NCBI GenBank assembly: GCA_049999805.1
Contig: JBNGIO010006231.1
Location: 198,451 to 262,450, forward strand
Direction of reading: 5' to 3'
DNA length: 64,000 nt
DNA from: Folioceros fuciformis
Taxonomy: Eukaryota > Anthocerotophyta > Anthocerotopsida > Anthocerotales
Each line of letters begins with the position of its first letter. Position 1 is the stretch's first letter. The notes below the pieces were generated by a model that was not told where the DNA came from, made no database searches, and worked only from the letters and a program-made list of their open reading frames with translations. A program made the translations under genes and the position numbers. This document shows positions 33,438 to 44,462 of this stretch, in pieces.

Positions 33438-34202
33438 ATGGCGCTGGTGCGCTCTGGCCTGGCCAATGCTGTGAGGAATTTGTGGTGTTTCCATTCAGGG
33501 AATTTCGGCTCCGGTGCTGTTGCATTACATGTGCTGACCAGGGCCCAAGGCAAGTTGCAGGATCAGGAAGTGAAGGTGACGAACTTTCTGCTGGAAGACA
33601 AGGGGTCCGCGGTTTTGGCCGGGGACGTGTTCGATGTGCCTATTCGGGAGGACATTGTACAGCGCGTAGTCCGGTGGCAGCTGGCAAAGCGGCGGCAGGG
33701 CACGCACTCCACCAAGACCCTGAGCACCGTGAGCGGCACTCGCAGGAAGCCTTACCGTCAGAAAGGCACAGGCAATGCTCGGCACGGAACTCTTCGGGGC
33801 CCGCAGTTCCGGCACGGAGCTGTGGCCCACGGGCCCAAGCCCAGGAGCCACGAGATCGACCTCCCGAAGAAGGTCAGGCGGCTAGGCCTGAAGGTTGCTT
33901 TATCTGCCCGTGTGGCGGAAGGGAAGCTCATGGTTTTCGACTCTGCGGAGCCTCCGTCCCACAAGACTCAGGAAATGGCGCGCTACATCCAAGCCATGGA
34001 TTGCAAGAAGATCCTGTTTGTTGAGGGGTCCGAGACAGTGAACGAGCCGTTAGTCCGGGCTACCAAGAATTTGCACTATGCGGACGTGTTGCCAGTGCAG
34101 GGGCTGAATGTCTACAGCATCCTGCAGCATGACAAATTGGTGATGACGGTGGATGCTATCCAGCGGCTGCAGAATCGACTTCACACTCCCATCTCGAGAT
34201 AA
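33438..34202 (+). CDS. Ribosomal protein uL4, mitochondrial type, intronless
   Basis: Bacterial-type L4 of the large ribosomal subunit, which lines the exit tunnel. 254 residues from the ATG at 33438. The conserved core spans about residues 35-250, including VVRWQLAKRRQGTHSTKT, SGTRRKPYRQKGTGNARHGT (the basic tunnel loop), RGPQFRHGAVAHGPKPRS, LPKKVRRLGLKVALSARV and a C-terminal NVYSILQHDKLVMT. The first 35 residues are hydrophobic and basic with almost no acids, as expected for a mitochondrial presequence. Mitochondrial rather than plastid assignment rests on overall resemblance and is moderately sure. Confidence 0.87.
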   Translation: MALVRSGLANAVRNLWCFHSGNFGSGAVALHVLTRAQGKLQDQEVKVTNFLLEDKGSAVLAGDVFDVPIREDIVQRVVRWQLAKRRQGTHSTKTLSTVSGTRRKPYRQKGTGNARHGTLRGPQFRHGAVAHGPKPRSHEIDLPKKVRRLGLKVALSARVAEGKLMVFDSAEPPSHKTQEMARYIQAMDCKKILFVEGSETVNEPLVRATKNLHYADVLPVQGLNVYSILQHDKLVMTVDAIQRLQNRLHTPISR

Positions 34203-34453
34203 AGTTTGGTGGATCGCGTTAGGGTTTATGTCTGAAGTTGCTTGCTTCGTTATCAGTGGCACCTTCCATGGCAGGAAGAAGCGGTATACATGTATTGGTA
34301 GGCGAAGCGAACGTAGCTCTTACGACGACCAGTTTCTGTCTTTGCCTCAGGCTGTGAAGCTGGCCATTGTAATAGGGTTTTAACGGTATGTAAGGAGAAG
34401 CCCGTCTTTAGAGAAGTTCGTTTCAGACTGACCCAACCCGAGGCTGCGTTGCA

Positions 34454-35172
34454 ATGCCGCGCTACACCACATCGCAGACCTACACGGATGGAAATACCCA
34501 GATCGTGGCCCTTCCGGAGAATCAGTCCTCGGAGATTGTAGTATTCAATGATGCACAGTCTGCGGACAGGCGGGATGACGAGGACCTGGAGACGAAGCTG
34601 CGGCGCATCAGCGAGCAGGTCCCCGTGCGGATTAGCAACACCTCTGGTAGTTCTGCTGGCTCTGGATCCGGTGACTTCCATCAGGTCCACTCCTTTCCTC
34701 TGTTTTCTGCTCTTGTTCAGGGTAGCTACGTTGGGTTCTTGCGCAGGGTGGACCATTTGAAGGATTTAGGGCAGAATTCGGGTTGGGTTTCGGTTGCGTT
34801 GGGATTACAGTTCAACAGTGCGGAGTTTGGAGCTGATTCGCAAATCGCTCATGGCTGCAGTATCGGCAGATGCGTCGAAGAGAGCAGGATCGGATTGCAA
34901 GGATGGAGTTGGACTACCAGAAAAGGAAGGAGGAGACAGAATTCATAGCCAGAAGAGAGGAAAGGTTGAGGGCCGCGGAGGAGCGCACGGCAAAGAAACG
35001 AGCCAAGCGTCAAAAGCAGAAGGAGAAGAAAAAGCAGAAGAAATTGGAGTCTGCGAAACCTGAAGCTGGGGCTGGGGCAGGAGGCGGGGATTTGACTGTC
35101 GTCCAGGCCGGGTCAGATGACAGCGATTCGGAGGCGAAGGTGGACAGGAAGGAAGGATCAGATGTGTCTTGA
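34454..35172 (+). CDS. PRKRIP1-like (DUF1168) protein, 2 exons
   Basis: Exons 34454-34684 and 34861-35172, 180 residues. After an N-terminal region with LPENQSSEIVVFNDAQ and a Ser/Gly stretch comes the DUF1168 signature: DFHQ joined to YRQMRRREQDR across the intron, then a long basic helix (ERTAKKRAKRQKQKEKKKQK). The acidic Ser/Asp tail is typical. The human relative PRKRIP1 is a double-stranded-RNA-binding nuclear protein found in late spliceosomes; a similar role here is inferred. The intron splits the signature between Gln and Tyr in phase 0. Confidence 0.85.
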
Positions 35173-35530
35173 CCTTCTAGGATGTCTACCTTAAATTTTC
35201 ATGACGCTCGACCAGTGCAGGGTGGTTCCATGCAGCTTCATGTAAACGAACGAGGGACATCATGCCGTGAACATTCCCAAAAGGAGGGAGAGCTCGTTAT
35301 GAGACAAAGTTCGTTTTTTTGCAGGCCAGACCGGACAGAGTTCTCTCGACCCCAAGGTGGAAACTGGGAGAGGTCCCTGTATCGGTGGCTGCCTGAAGAA
35401 GCAGTTGGGTTTTAGTTGAGGAAGCGAATGTTAGCACAAGATGTCGCTCACCTCGTATTCAGTCTAGAATTTGCCGCTGCGATCGATGTACAATACATCT
35501 GAGTCATGAGCACTCGCGTTAGTGGTGCTG
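35173..35530. other. Intergenic, convergent 3' ends
   Basis: About 360 bases between the PRKRIP1-like (+) and peroxidase (-) genes. Nothing is recognised beyond likely 3' UTRs. Confidence 0.5.
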
Positions 35531-36915
35531 TCAGTTGATAACAGCACAGTTCTTCCGAATCTCTCCCTCGGTTCCTGTCTTGACACCAACGTTACCCAGC
35601 TTAACAATTGCAGCCGTCCAGTCGTTGAAAAATTTACTCTTCTTCTTTGCGTACTTCAGCACTTGCGGGCGGGTTCGAGCATCTGTCCAAAGAGCTTGAT
35701 CGGTTCGCAATATGCCGTAGCCGGTGAGCAGGTTTTTGTAATAGACGTTGTCGAATTTGGTGTGGGAGTTGACATCCAGGAAGGCGACGATTGTGGGATC
35801 CACATTCTTGGGGCAGGCTTGCTTCAGCTCCGCTAGGTAAGTGGAGTTAAGGGACGGGTCTGGCGGTGATGAGTAGAGGCGATCCTGGAACTTGTCGCAG
35901 TGAACGAACCCGAATGTGTGTGCACCTGCAGAGAGGCCAGCCAGTGTCAAATATCCTCTCCATCCACAATCCATGCATAGAGAAAGAAGGTGATTACAAG
36001 CCGCTAATTTACCCGAGAGAGTGACCATATCCGTTTGGGTCAATCCCTTCGCGGCGAAGACGCTCGTGAGCTGATCAACGCTCATATTGGGGTTGGGCAG
36101 CTGCCCTTTCACGTTTGCAGCTTTGGACACTCTGCCATCTAGTCTCCCTTTGAGAACATCCCAGCTGGGTCCCCTGGCCTGGGAGCGCAGACACAACGTT
36201 ACTAACAGCAATCACTATTTTGAAACAAGGAAGGAAGAATGGGAACTCCTCCCCTGGAACGATTGCATCAAATTCATCCACCATTGGCAGTGATGATGAG
36301 CAGAGCAACGGCACACAAGAAGCGAAGTACGTGCGTTAACTTCAAGGTGCCAAGAGCAGTAAGTGTACCAGGACAGCCATGTCCCGCGCAACAATCTGGA
36401 TAATGTCTGCGCAGGACACAGTGTTGGGGCACGCTGCCTCCACAGCTGTCTTGGCTCGCACTACTGCGTCGAACCCATCGCCGGGCAAAGACAAATTGTC
36501 ATCCGCGTCCTTCTCGGCAACATTACCACCAGTCGACATCACAAACACCGACGCATCACACCCCTGCACAGTCCCACTCCCCGCATTACAGACACAAGAA
36601 ATGCCAAGCTCATCCACAAGCCAAGGCCGATGAAGAAAGCGAGCTGAATCCTGGAACGAGGGCGTTAGCGCCCACCTCCACCATGCAGTCGTGGAAGAGA
36701 ATTCTCATGACCCCTGCAGCGGACACGAATGCCTCCTTGTACTTTTGAGCAACCACGGGCTTGATGATGGCCTCCAAGTTGGGACACGTCTTGGAGTAGA
36801 AGTCCACCGACAGCCCGGCACACATTGCTCCTTCGGGGAAGGAAACTGCCAGCACTAAGGCTACGGCTAAGGCCACGGTCAGGCTCTGGCGCAGGCGCAG
36901 TAGCAGGGGCTCCAT
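35531..36915 (-). CDS. Class III secretory peroxidase, 4 exons
   Basis: Heme peroxidase of the plant secretory pathway, oxidising phenolics or producing reactive oxygen in the cell wall. Exons 36915-36676, 36563-36369, 36178-36013, 35925-35531; phases agree, 331 residues. A signal peptide covers about residues 1-32. The distal site is RILFHDC (Arg, His), the proximal heme ligand lies in LSGAHTFG, and all eight conserved cysteines are present (KTCPN, HDC, GCDAS, ACPN, SCADI, VHCD, QACPK, RKNCAV). The four-exon, three-intron layout is the classic one for this family. Substrate specificity cannot be read from sequence. Confidence 0.93.
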
Positions 36916-37414
36916 CGCCTCCGTGCCCGTTGCTGAAGCAAGATTTCACGAAGTGATGCACAAATGCTACTCCCGCCTGTTTCCTCGGTGCAATGCGTGT
37001 TCGTCCAGAGTGTCCGGATGGGATGATGCAAGGCTGCTCATACCCAGCCCGGGGATCCTCGAATCCAGCTGGCAGCGGCGTCCGACTCCCGGGCAGCAGT
37101 ATACTGAAGCGGAGTGCGATGGTGGGGGATGGCAATTTGTGCAGTGCAACGGCAGGCATAGCAAGTACTCGGGCGGGCTGTTGGAAATTGGAATATATCC
37201 TGGGGAGAAGAGAGAAGACGAGCAAACGTGGTCTCGTTTGTCCGTGACAGAAGCTACTCCTCCACAAGAAGTTGCTTGCCCGAGCTTCCCATCCTAGCTT
37301 ATTACAGTACTGGTGATGGCCACTTCTTACCGCTTTCAGGACATGCGAGGCACCGTCTGGTCGATGCCGGGTGGCTGCTGCCGCTGTGACTGTTGTACGG
37401 TGAGGAAAAGTCTT

Positions 37415-37462
37415 GGACTGGTGGACTGGTGGACTGGAGACTGGTGGACTGGTGGACTGGAG
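37415..37462. repeat. Minisatellite, ggactggt units
   Basis: About 48 bases built from an 8-base ggactggt unit in two runs of three, separated by a gaga variant, giving a 21-24 base higher-order period. It lies in non-coding DNA. Confidence 0.85.
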
Positions 37463-38647
37463 CCCGGTGCAGGCACCGGGAGGGGAGAACAGATGGACGC
37501 CTCCACCTCTGAGTATTTTTTTCGCTCTCTCACAAGAACGAGCTCATGGCATGATGTAGCTCTGTCAGAGGTAGCTGGCCGCCATTGGCCCACGTCTCGG
37601 GTGATCTCCCCTACCAGCACTATAACAGCTGCCAAAGGATAGTTTTACGAAGCTGCAAACGCGAAGTGGCAGTGGGTGATGATACGCATGGCTGTTGCAA
37701 CTTGCTTCGAACCTCGCGTACCCGTCGTTGTGCTGTTAACAGTACGCCCTCCCCAAGGAAGCCCCTCGCCAACCGAGGACAGTAAAATTTACGGGTTCTG
37801 GGCACTGATCTTGGCCTGATGTTCTTGTCCTTCATCCCAAATCCACTGTGCCAAACATTTTTGTCGCATTACTGCCAGCCTCCAGATATGTTCGTTGGCA
37901 GATGTGCCAGTTCGGACGGCATCATCGCCAAGCTAAGTGTGTCGAGTTGCGAGAGTGGGTCTGACACTCACTACCTTCCCTGCACGCCTCATCAGACAGG
38001 AATGTACTACGGCGAATGAGAATCCGGTGACATGTAACTTCCCTTTTGCACGCTCAACGCAAGGTTTGGGGATTTGGGTTGGTGGTGCAGGCAACTTCAT
38101 TCACGGTTCATATGAAAATCTTAGAATCTGGAGGATTGAATTTCTTGCGGGAACTTGCACGAGGGTTGTTTGTGCTGGGAGGTCAGTCTTGAGGTTCACG
38201 TTCGTCCATGCCTCTTCTCACACTCAAGTCCTGGCTCATGCTTCTCCGTCCATCAACACCTACAACATCTTCTTGAGATACAGAAGACACATGAAACCTT
38301 ATCCCTTCCGCCACGTGGGTGGCACCGTTGCCAAGTCCAGGACCTCAAACCGCCGTTCAGCAACTGCCTCTTTCAGGCCTTGACCACAGGTAGGGGGAGT
38401 TTAAGTATTGTACGTTCCCATCTCTTGTTTTTGTTTCTTGCTGGGATTGTCCATGGACACGCCACTCCCACGGGCACACGTCACGAGTTCTCCATCCAGA
38501 ACACCCCCGTTATCTCGTATTCAATGCAACTAACTTCGGGGGGCAGTCATTCCTGTTCACCCTGAAGGGGAACTCTCATGATCCTTTCGTCTTTCCATCA
38601 CATGGACGGCAAACGAAATAGAATACTCCTCCCCTGGATATCGCTCG

Positions 38648-38681
38648 CTTTTTTGCACGCTTTTTTGCACGCCTTTTTGCA
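38648..38681. repeat. Short tandem repeat (ttttttgcacgc x ~3)
   Basis: Three adjacent copies of a 12-base T-rich unit, the last one diverged, in non-coding DNA about 270 bases beyond the metallophosphoesterase stop codon. Confidence 0.75.
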
Positions 38682-38946
38682 TTGCATCCCTATTCACTAC
38701 GCAAAGGCATCTGCCCACAGATGGCATGGATAAATAATTCGCAACATTATCGCGATCTCTGCTCAAGGAATCGCACAAACTCCGGCCCGTGCGCAGCTCA
38801 CAAAGGTGATGTCACATCCCTACCAGGGCTGGGGTGACTGGCATGACTCTCCGGTCGAGGGTCTCAACTACGTCCAGAGAAAATCGCCTGTCCACGAAGG
38901 TGACTCCCTAGGTCTCCTCCGGCAAAGCCTCTCCCACCTACTTCCT

Positions 38947-40411
38947 TCAGGTTCTCAGATTTTCAACCACCCAAGGAGCAAGTTCAATATTCTCTGGATC
39001 TCTCTTGTGGATTCTGTAGTGCTCTGACCAGTGGCATGGCAAGGGTCCATCTACCAGGCCTGTATGCGAGTCGTACACACACAAGGGCAACCAGTCCTCA
39101 CCTCCATTCATGCGCCGCTCCCTTTCTTTCGGGTAGGCTAATGGTGCCTGGATGTACCTGCATGTTGTACATCTCAGGACATGGGTTTTACACTTTGAAG
39201 GACGTGGGTAGACGACATAAGCTCCGGTTGAACATCACCTCACGCCATCCAGAGTTGTGTCCCAGCAGAAATGCGTATGTCCGAACACATGGCAAGCAGA
39301 AGTGCTCCCACGGACCCCATGGATTCTCCTTAACCTGGCTTCAAGCCAATCTGACCCCACTATTTTTAGCAGCTTGGGGTAGAACAACATCCGCTTTTCA
39401 GGGCAAAGCTCAACCCTGCACCAATTGGCAATAAAGACGTGTCAATCCTCTCCCACCTTGCTGCGATTCACCAATCTTGCAACATGGCTACCAAGATGTC
39501 AATAACCTCGGGAGAAAATGAGAGAATGTGATAACTGGACTCTTCGAGGCGTGAATCTCCTCGACAACCTCGTCATTCACTGTATTCAATCCGTCAAAAT
39601 ACAGTGCAAGATCATCTGTGGAGCTGTCCATTGTTGCTGGCCATTTGCATGCGCTGTAATCTTTACATTTCTACCATAACTTCCAACAAGTCAGTCCACA
39701 GATTGATAAAGGGCAAGGATACACCCAGTCACACTAAAGGAAAGTCACCATGGCATTGTGTTTGGTGTAGAGTCCAGACCTTCTCAGGAGGAGGAAAAGT
39801 ATGACTCTCGATCTCCCGCTCTCTATCGAAGCTCTGTACAGCCATTCAGTGGAGGTGAGCACGAGTAGGTGTTTCGGAAAGAAGCAAGATCAGTGGTGCT
39901 TGATTTACAAAGACATGTCAGGTCCACTGGACAAAACTTAGCACAGGCTCCATGAAGTATTGCCTGATGGTACCAGGAGAGAACAGGGACAATCCATATG
40001 TTGTTGACTAGCTTGGGCCTTGTCTCAACACCGATGGACTCGCAGAAGTCGTTCAGGGCTTCGAGCTTCGACAGGGAGTCCACCTGTTTCCACCTCCGCA
40101 CGATGTGTCAGCAAACCTCTGATTCACGGTCTGGCAGAACAGCCGAGTCGGGAAGCAGGCGAGAGTCATCTCACCCATTGCTCCTCCCCATTTCCGCGGC
40201 ACCATAGATCATGATTTCCCGGAACAAAAAAGACATGCTTGAACAGTGCTTTCAACGCCCTCATCGTGTCCTTGAAGACTTGGAAATCCTCTGATACGTC
40301 TCCGGCAACAATCAGGGCATCCTGGAGATACAAGTCTGGCGAGAGCCTCTTCACCCAATCCATGTTGGCCTCGAAATCCGTGTGCAAGTCAGAAATCACG
40401 TACACCCTCAT
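38947..40411 (-). CDS. Calcineurin-like metallophosphoesterase, 6 exons
   Basis: Binuclear-metal phosphoesterase of the calcineurin-like superfamily; the plant clade is uncharacterised to my knowledge, so the substrate is unknown. Exons 40411-40175, 40083-39964, 39833-39780, 39670-39507, 39415-39239, 39157-38947; phases agree, 320 residues. Metal-site motifs in order: SDLHTD, VAGDVSED, PGNHDLW, TFSHFLPR and FGHTHFCWD. Further conserved blocks are LSWYHQSFDRE, CPEKRMLFYP and QAPLAYPKERERRMNGGEDW. The exon 2/exon 3 junction needs a GC donor at 39963-39962 (CAG|GCAATA); no GT donor keeps the conserved WYHQ-SFDRE reading frame. An in-frame ATG at 40465 would add 18 residues. Confidence 0.88.
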
Positions 40412-41128
40412 GGTGGCGAGACTGGTAGCTCGTTGTAACAATCGAGGCAAGATCTCCGGGAGCATCCCTTTGCCCCTGTACCTTCGCGCAGCTCGTGCCT
40501 TGAATGGAGTAGCAGCTGACCGCGCGACAGGCAGAAGGCGACGAGACTGGAGCTGCCAAGAACTCCTTACTTCTAGGTTGGGACGGGATCTGCAAACGGG
40601 AGTCGAGGGTGAAGTGAGTAAAGAACAAGGAGGGGAGATGGCAAACTACACCAGCACTGGTCACTGAGACACCCGCCTGAGTCGGAGCAAAGGCCGAAGG
40701 AGCACCCCTTGGTGTGCATGCCTGCTAACCGAGTGCCGCCATGGCATCTGCATTTGTGAGGGACAACATAACCCAGCCTCCAGGCTCCCTCGTGTCAGCA
40801 GGAGTTCTGGTTGATGCACTGGTAGAAAAACTCACACCGGTAAGATAAACCGGCACTTTGATGCGTTTGCGTGTTGGGAAGGAGACGGAGAACTCGAGGA
40901 AATGTGTGCGAAGAAGGAACAAATCTCGTAGTACTTGCTTGGTACATACATGGGCGTGACAACTGGAAGACCTTTCTTTCTGTCGGCATGTCCACCGAGG
41001 AAAGTGCTGGACGAAAACGCAACAAATCCGCTGAATGAGGCTGGAGCTGACTAGACTAGACTAGAATAGGCTAGCTAAGAGATCCTTGCAAGTACAAGCA
41101 CGAATTGAAAGAATGATGGAATGGCTCC
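40412..41128. other. Intergenic, about 700 bases
   Basis: Between the metallophosphoesterase start and the receptor-kinase 3' end, both on the minus strand. Apart from a small ctaga-type repeat near 41050, nothing stands out. Confidence 0.5.
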
Positions 41129-43369
41129 TTAGAGCTCATGGCGGGCATGGAGCGGTTGCTGGTTAGGGGAGGGAGTGCTGGGGAGATCCCCGAGGTGCCT
41201 CACCACATCCTCGATGTCTGGCCTGGTGCTGGGAGCTCCAGCCACGCAGTTCATGGCCAGCTGCAGAGTTGTGAGAAGCTCATCCTCGGGAGGAGACTCC
41301 TTCATCAGGTCCAAGTCGAACACCTCGTTGGTCCATTCCTCCTTCACCACGGATGTGACCCAGTCGGGGAGAGTGGTGTCCGCCGACTGGAGGTTGGTGC
41401 CTGTCAGGGGGTCGGAAGGAGCCTTGCCTGTGAGAAGCTCCAGCAGGATGACCCCGAAGCTGTAGACGTCGGACTTGAAGGTGGCCTTCTTCAGCTTGGT
41501 GAGCTCCGGGGCCCTGTACCCCAGAGCCCCGGCTGTGGAGATGACGGTGGAGTTGGCAGTCGTCGTCATGACTCTAGAGAGGCCATAGTCGGAGATCTGG
41601 GGAGACATGTGGCGGTCCAGCAGAATGTTGCTGGACGTGAGGTTGCCATGCACAATCTTCTCCTTGGCATGCAGGAATGCCAGCCCCCGGGCAGTGCCAA
41701 TGGCAATCTTGAGCCTTGTGCTCCAGCCCAAAGGCGTCTGCGGACCCCTGCTCCCATGCAACAATGCTGCCAGGCTTCCCAGAGGCATGAAGTCGTACAC
41801 CAGGAGCTTCTCCTCCTTGGGGCCCCAGTAGTACGCTCTCAGAGCCAGCAGGTTGGGATGCCGCATAGCACCAAGCCCCTGGATCTCTGTCTCGAACTCC
41901 CTCTGGCCCTTCACGATCCCTTCCCTCAATCTCTTAACAGCAACGCTGGTCCCGTCCTCCAGAGTTGCCTTGTACACCGTTCCGTACGAGCTCTTCCCCA
42001 AAACCTCTGCCGTCGCTCGCAGAAGGTCATCCACGCTGAAGGCCAGAGGGCCATCGAAATGCACCAGCTTCCCTCCGACATCCCCCTCGCTGCTAGGGGA
42101 CTCTTCCGGCCGCTTCCCAGCCTGGCCCGTGAGCCCTGCCTCTCCACCTCCCCCAGTTCCCCTCCTCTTCCCGGTGCAGAAGATCAGGAAGCAGATGCAC
42201 AGGGCTATGGAGCAAACGGCTATGCCAACAGCAATGCCCACCCATGCCAAGGTGCTCAGTCTCTTCTTCCTCCGGGAACACAGCTTAGAGACCTCCCCTC
42301 CACAGAGTCCAGCGTTCCCGACGAAAGAGCTGGTGGGAAATGTCCGGTCCAGCATCGGGATGGAGCCACTGAGCTCGTTGTAGGACACGTTGAAGGTCTG
42401 CAGGTCAGGCAGCCGGCTGAGGGAGCTAGGAATGGAGCCCGAGAGGCTGTTGTGCGACACGTCGAGGTAGGTGAGGTTGGACAGATCCCCGAACGAGTTG
42501 GGAATGGAGCCAGTAAGCTGGTTCCTGGACAGATCCAGCACCTGCAGCGAGGTGAGCGATCCCAGCTCGGAAGGCAGCTTCCCGGAGAAGTCGTTATCCC
42601 CCAGGTCCAGGATGCTGGCAGAGGTGCCAGGTCCCATGTCCAGGGGCAAGCTCCCATTCAGGCTGTTGCCATGCAATTCCAGCACCTGGAGGCGGTAGCT
42701 GCTCCACCGCTGCGCGACAGACCCCGAGAGAGCATTTCTGGACGCGGACACGACCTGCACAGACGGGTTGAGAGCCCAGTCCTTGGGCACCTGCCCTGTC
42801 AGCTTGTTGTCGCTCACGTTCACATAGAGTAGCCTGGTGGACGCTGCGAGGCCCTCAGGAATGGTTCCGGTGAGCTGGTTGGAGCTGAAGTCAAGCCGCT
42901 GCAGCAGGGAGGAGCTTCCGAGCCCAGAAGGAATCTCCCCGGTGAAGCCATTCTTGTTGAGATACACGGCCCTGAGGAACGGCAGGGTCCACAACGTCGG
43001 CGGGATGGGACCCTGGATGCTGTTGGTGTGCACATTGAACTTGCGCAGGTTCTTGAGCTGCCCCACCTGATCCGAGAGGCTCCCCCCAAGACCCAGCCCC
43101 GCCAGCTGCAGAACAGTCACCTGCCCGGCCGCGCACGTCACCCCGGCCCAGCCGCCCTGGCAGGCCCCGCTCCCGGTCCCGGTCCTGTTCCAGCTCTGCA
43201 GCACGTTATTCGGATCGGTGAAGGCCTGCTTGATGGCCAGCAGCGCCTGCAGGTCGTTGGGAATGAGGTCCTGCCCGTCCACCTGCCCCCGTGCTGCCGC
43301 CCACAAGAAGCAGAACAAGAAGCTGAGCTTCAAGGCGATGCTGGGAGACAGGCCACGGCCACGGCCCAT
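41129..43369 (-). CDS. LRR receptor-like pseudokinase (IMK2/MRLK-type), intronless
   Basis: 746 residues: signal peptide (about 1-28), LRR N-cap with [12 protein letters not shown] and WAGVTC, about ten leucine-rich repeats (about 80-345), a membrane segment (about 372-396), and a protein kinase fold (about 440-725). The glycine loop ([12 protein letters not shown]) and the VAVKRL lysine are present. The catalytic HRD is HGN ([14 protein letters not shown]) and the DFG is DYG (ISDYGLSRV), so catalysis should be lost or very weak. This matches plant 'probable inactive' IMK2/MRLK-type receptors, which act as plasma-membrane scaffolds in development. The ligand is unknown. The start is the only ATG ahead of the signal peptide. 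Confidence 0.92.
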   Translation of the reverse strand: MGRGRGLSPSIALKLSFLFCFLWAAARGQVDGQDLIPNDLQALLAIKQAFTDPNNVLQSWNRTGTGSGACQGGWAGVTCAAGQVTVLQLAGLGLGGSLSDQVGQLKNLRKFNVHTNSIQGPIPPTLWTLPFLRAVYLNKNGFTGEIPSGLGSSSLLQRLDFSSNQLTGTIPEGLAASTRLLYVNVSDNKLTGQVPKDWALNPSVQVVSASRNALSGSVAQRWSSYRLQVLELHGNSLNGSLPLDMGPGTSASILDLGDNDFSGKLPSELGSLTSLQVLDLSRNQLTGSIPNSFGDLSNLTYLDVSHNSLSGSIPSSLSRLPDLQTFNVSYNELSGSIPMLDRTFPTSSFVGNAGLCGGEVSKLCSRRKKRLSTLAWVGIAVGIAVCSIALCICFLIFCTGKRRGTGGGGEAGLTGQAGKRPEESPSSEGDVGGKLVHFDGPLAFSVDDLLRATAEVLGKSSYGTVYKATLEDGTSVAVKRLREGIVKGQREFETEIQGLGAMRHPNLLALRAYYWGPKEEKLLVYDFMPLGSLAALLHGSRGPQTPLGWSTRLKIAIGTARGLAFLHAKEKIVHGNLTSSNILLDRHMSPQISDYGLSRVMTTTANSTVISTAGALGYRAPELTKLKKATFKSDVYSFGVILLELLTGKAPSDPLTGTNLQSADTTLPDWVTSVVKEEWTNEVFDLDLMKESPPEDELLTTLQLAMNCVAGAPSTRPDIEDVVRHLGDLPSTPSPNQQPLHARHEL

Positions 43370-44462
43370 GCTCCTGTGCTGAGGCTTGCGCCCACCTGCA
43401 CTGGCTCCGGCCCCGGCTCCTGCTCCTGCTCTGGCTGCACCTCACGGGCAAGAACCGGAAAAGACTCCTTCCCGCAAGACATCCACCGAGGCGCTCCCGA
43501 CTCCCCCGCCGGCCCAGCTGCATACAATGCGATACAAGCAATACAGGACAGTACAGCGCAGTGCAACGCAATGCCCAGAGCCCGATATCCCACAACCCGA
43601 TGCTGGCTGCAGCTGCCAGCTGACAATACGTGAGCGTGCTTAGCGAAATCTTGCTCCAAGCCTCCGATTCCGCAGCTCCCTGGTTGGGAAGAGGGCAAAG
43701 CGGCAGTGCAGCACAGCACAGCACATTCTCCCACAGGTCTCTCCAGCTCTGAAATGGCCAATGGCAACGGCAGCAGGGGAAGGAGGAGGTGATGGTGTCA
43801 CGGCGAACGGTAACATTGGGAAAGGAGGCTGGTGACCTGGTCCCAGACCAAGAGCCAGCATGAACCAGAGCCAGAGGCAGGACCCGGGCAAGGGCATGGG
43901 CATGAACATGAGCATGGGATCGCGGCAGGCTGGTGATGGAAAGGGACGGGCTTCATTGCCCACATGATGGACTATCCACTCAGGGACGTTGGCAGCGCGT
44001 GCCAGAGACAACGTCTCTCTCCGCAGGCTGCTCCTGCGGGCAACTGTCACTTTGTCAGGCTCCACTGACCCGACTTTAATACTCGCACACTTTCCGCTGA
44101 CCGCAGAATGGTGTGCCCACTTCTAATTGCGACCGTGTTTGCTCTCGTTGCAGAGCTTGCAGACACTGCATATGCGGGCTCGGAGTGTGTGTGCGTCCAC
44201 CATTTTCTGGGCTGGCTGCCATTTTCTCCGCCTTACCCGGATCTGTATGCGATATTGGTCCGCAAACGACACGCATCGTCTCTGAATCTCATCAATCACC
44301 ACCGTCTCATCCCATGTAATAGCTCTTTATACGACCCGGATGGACGGGACAACTTCCCCGATCCATTTGCTTTTCAAATTATGCGGGAGGGTAATTCTCC
44401 TCAACACGCCACGCGACACGCTGTTACACCAGACACACAGTGCACCCTGCCAAGAAAAGCGG
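43370..44462. other. Receptor-kinase upstream region
   Basis: About 1.1 kb between the LRR receptor start and the 3' end of the RBBP6-like gene, both on the minus strand. Frames here are open but repetitive (Pro/Ala-rich) and overlap one another; no gene is supported. Confidence 0.45.

Larger units (their letters stand above)
36916..38946. other. Intergenic, about 2 kb, with simple repeats
   Basis: Between the peroxidase start and the metallophosphoesterase 3' end. It includes the peroxidase promoter, a tandem repeat at 37415-37462 and a T-rich repeat at 38648-38681. Several frames of 60-150 codons occur on the plus strand (for example 37937-38383 and 38155-38565), but none resembles a family and no splice-consistent model emerges. 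A small lineage-specific gene cannot be excluded. Confidence 0.4.

Noticed and set aside
39799-39854. Plus-strand mini-exon (MTLDLPLSIEALYSHSVE then gtgagc)
   Set aside because: It is antisense to exon 3 of the metallophosphoesterase, whose phases and conservation are convincing, and no partner exons were found.
41138-42832. 564-codon plus-strand frame opposite the LRR receptor kinase
   Set aside because: It is the antisense shadow of a real, well-conserved receptor kinase in GC-biased DNA; its composition is Gln/Val/Pro-rich and matches no family.
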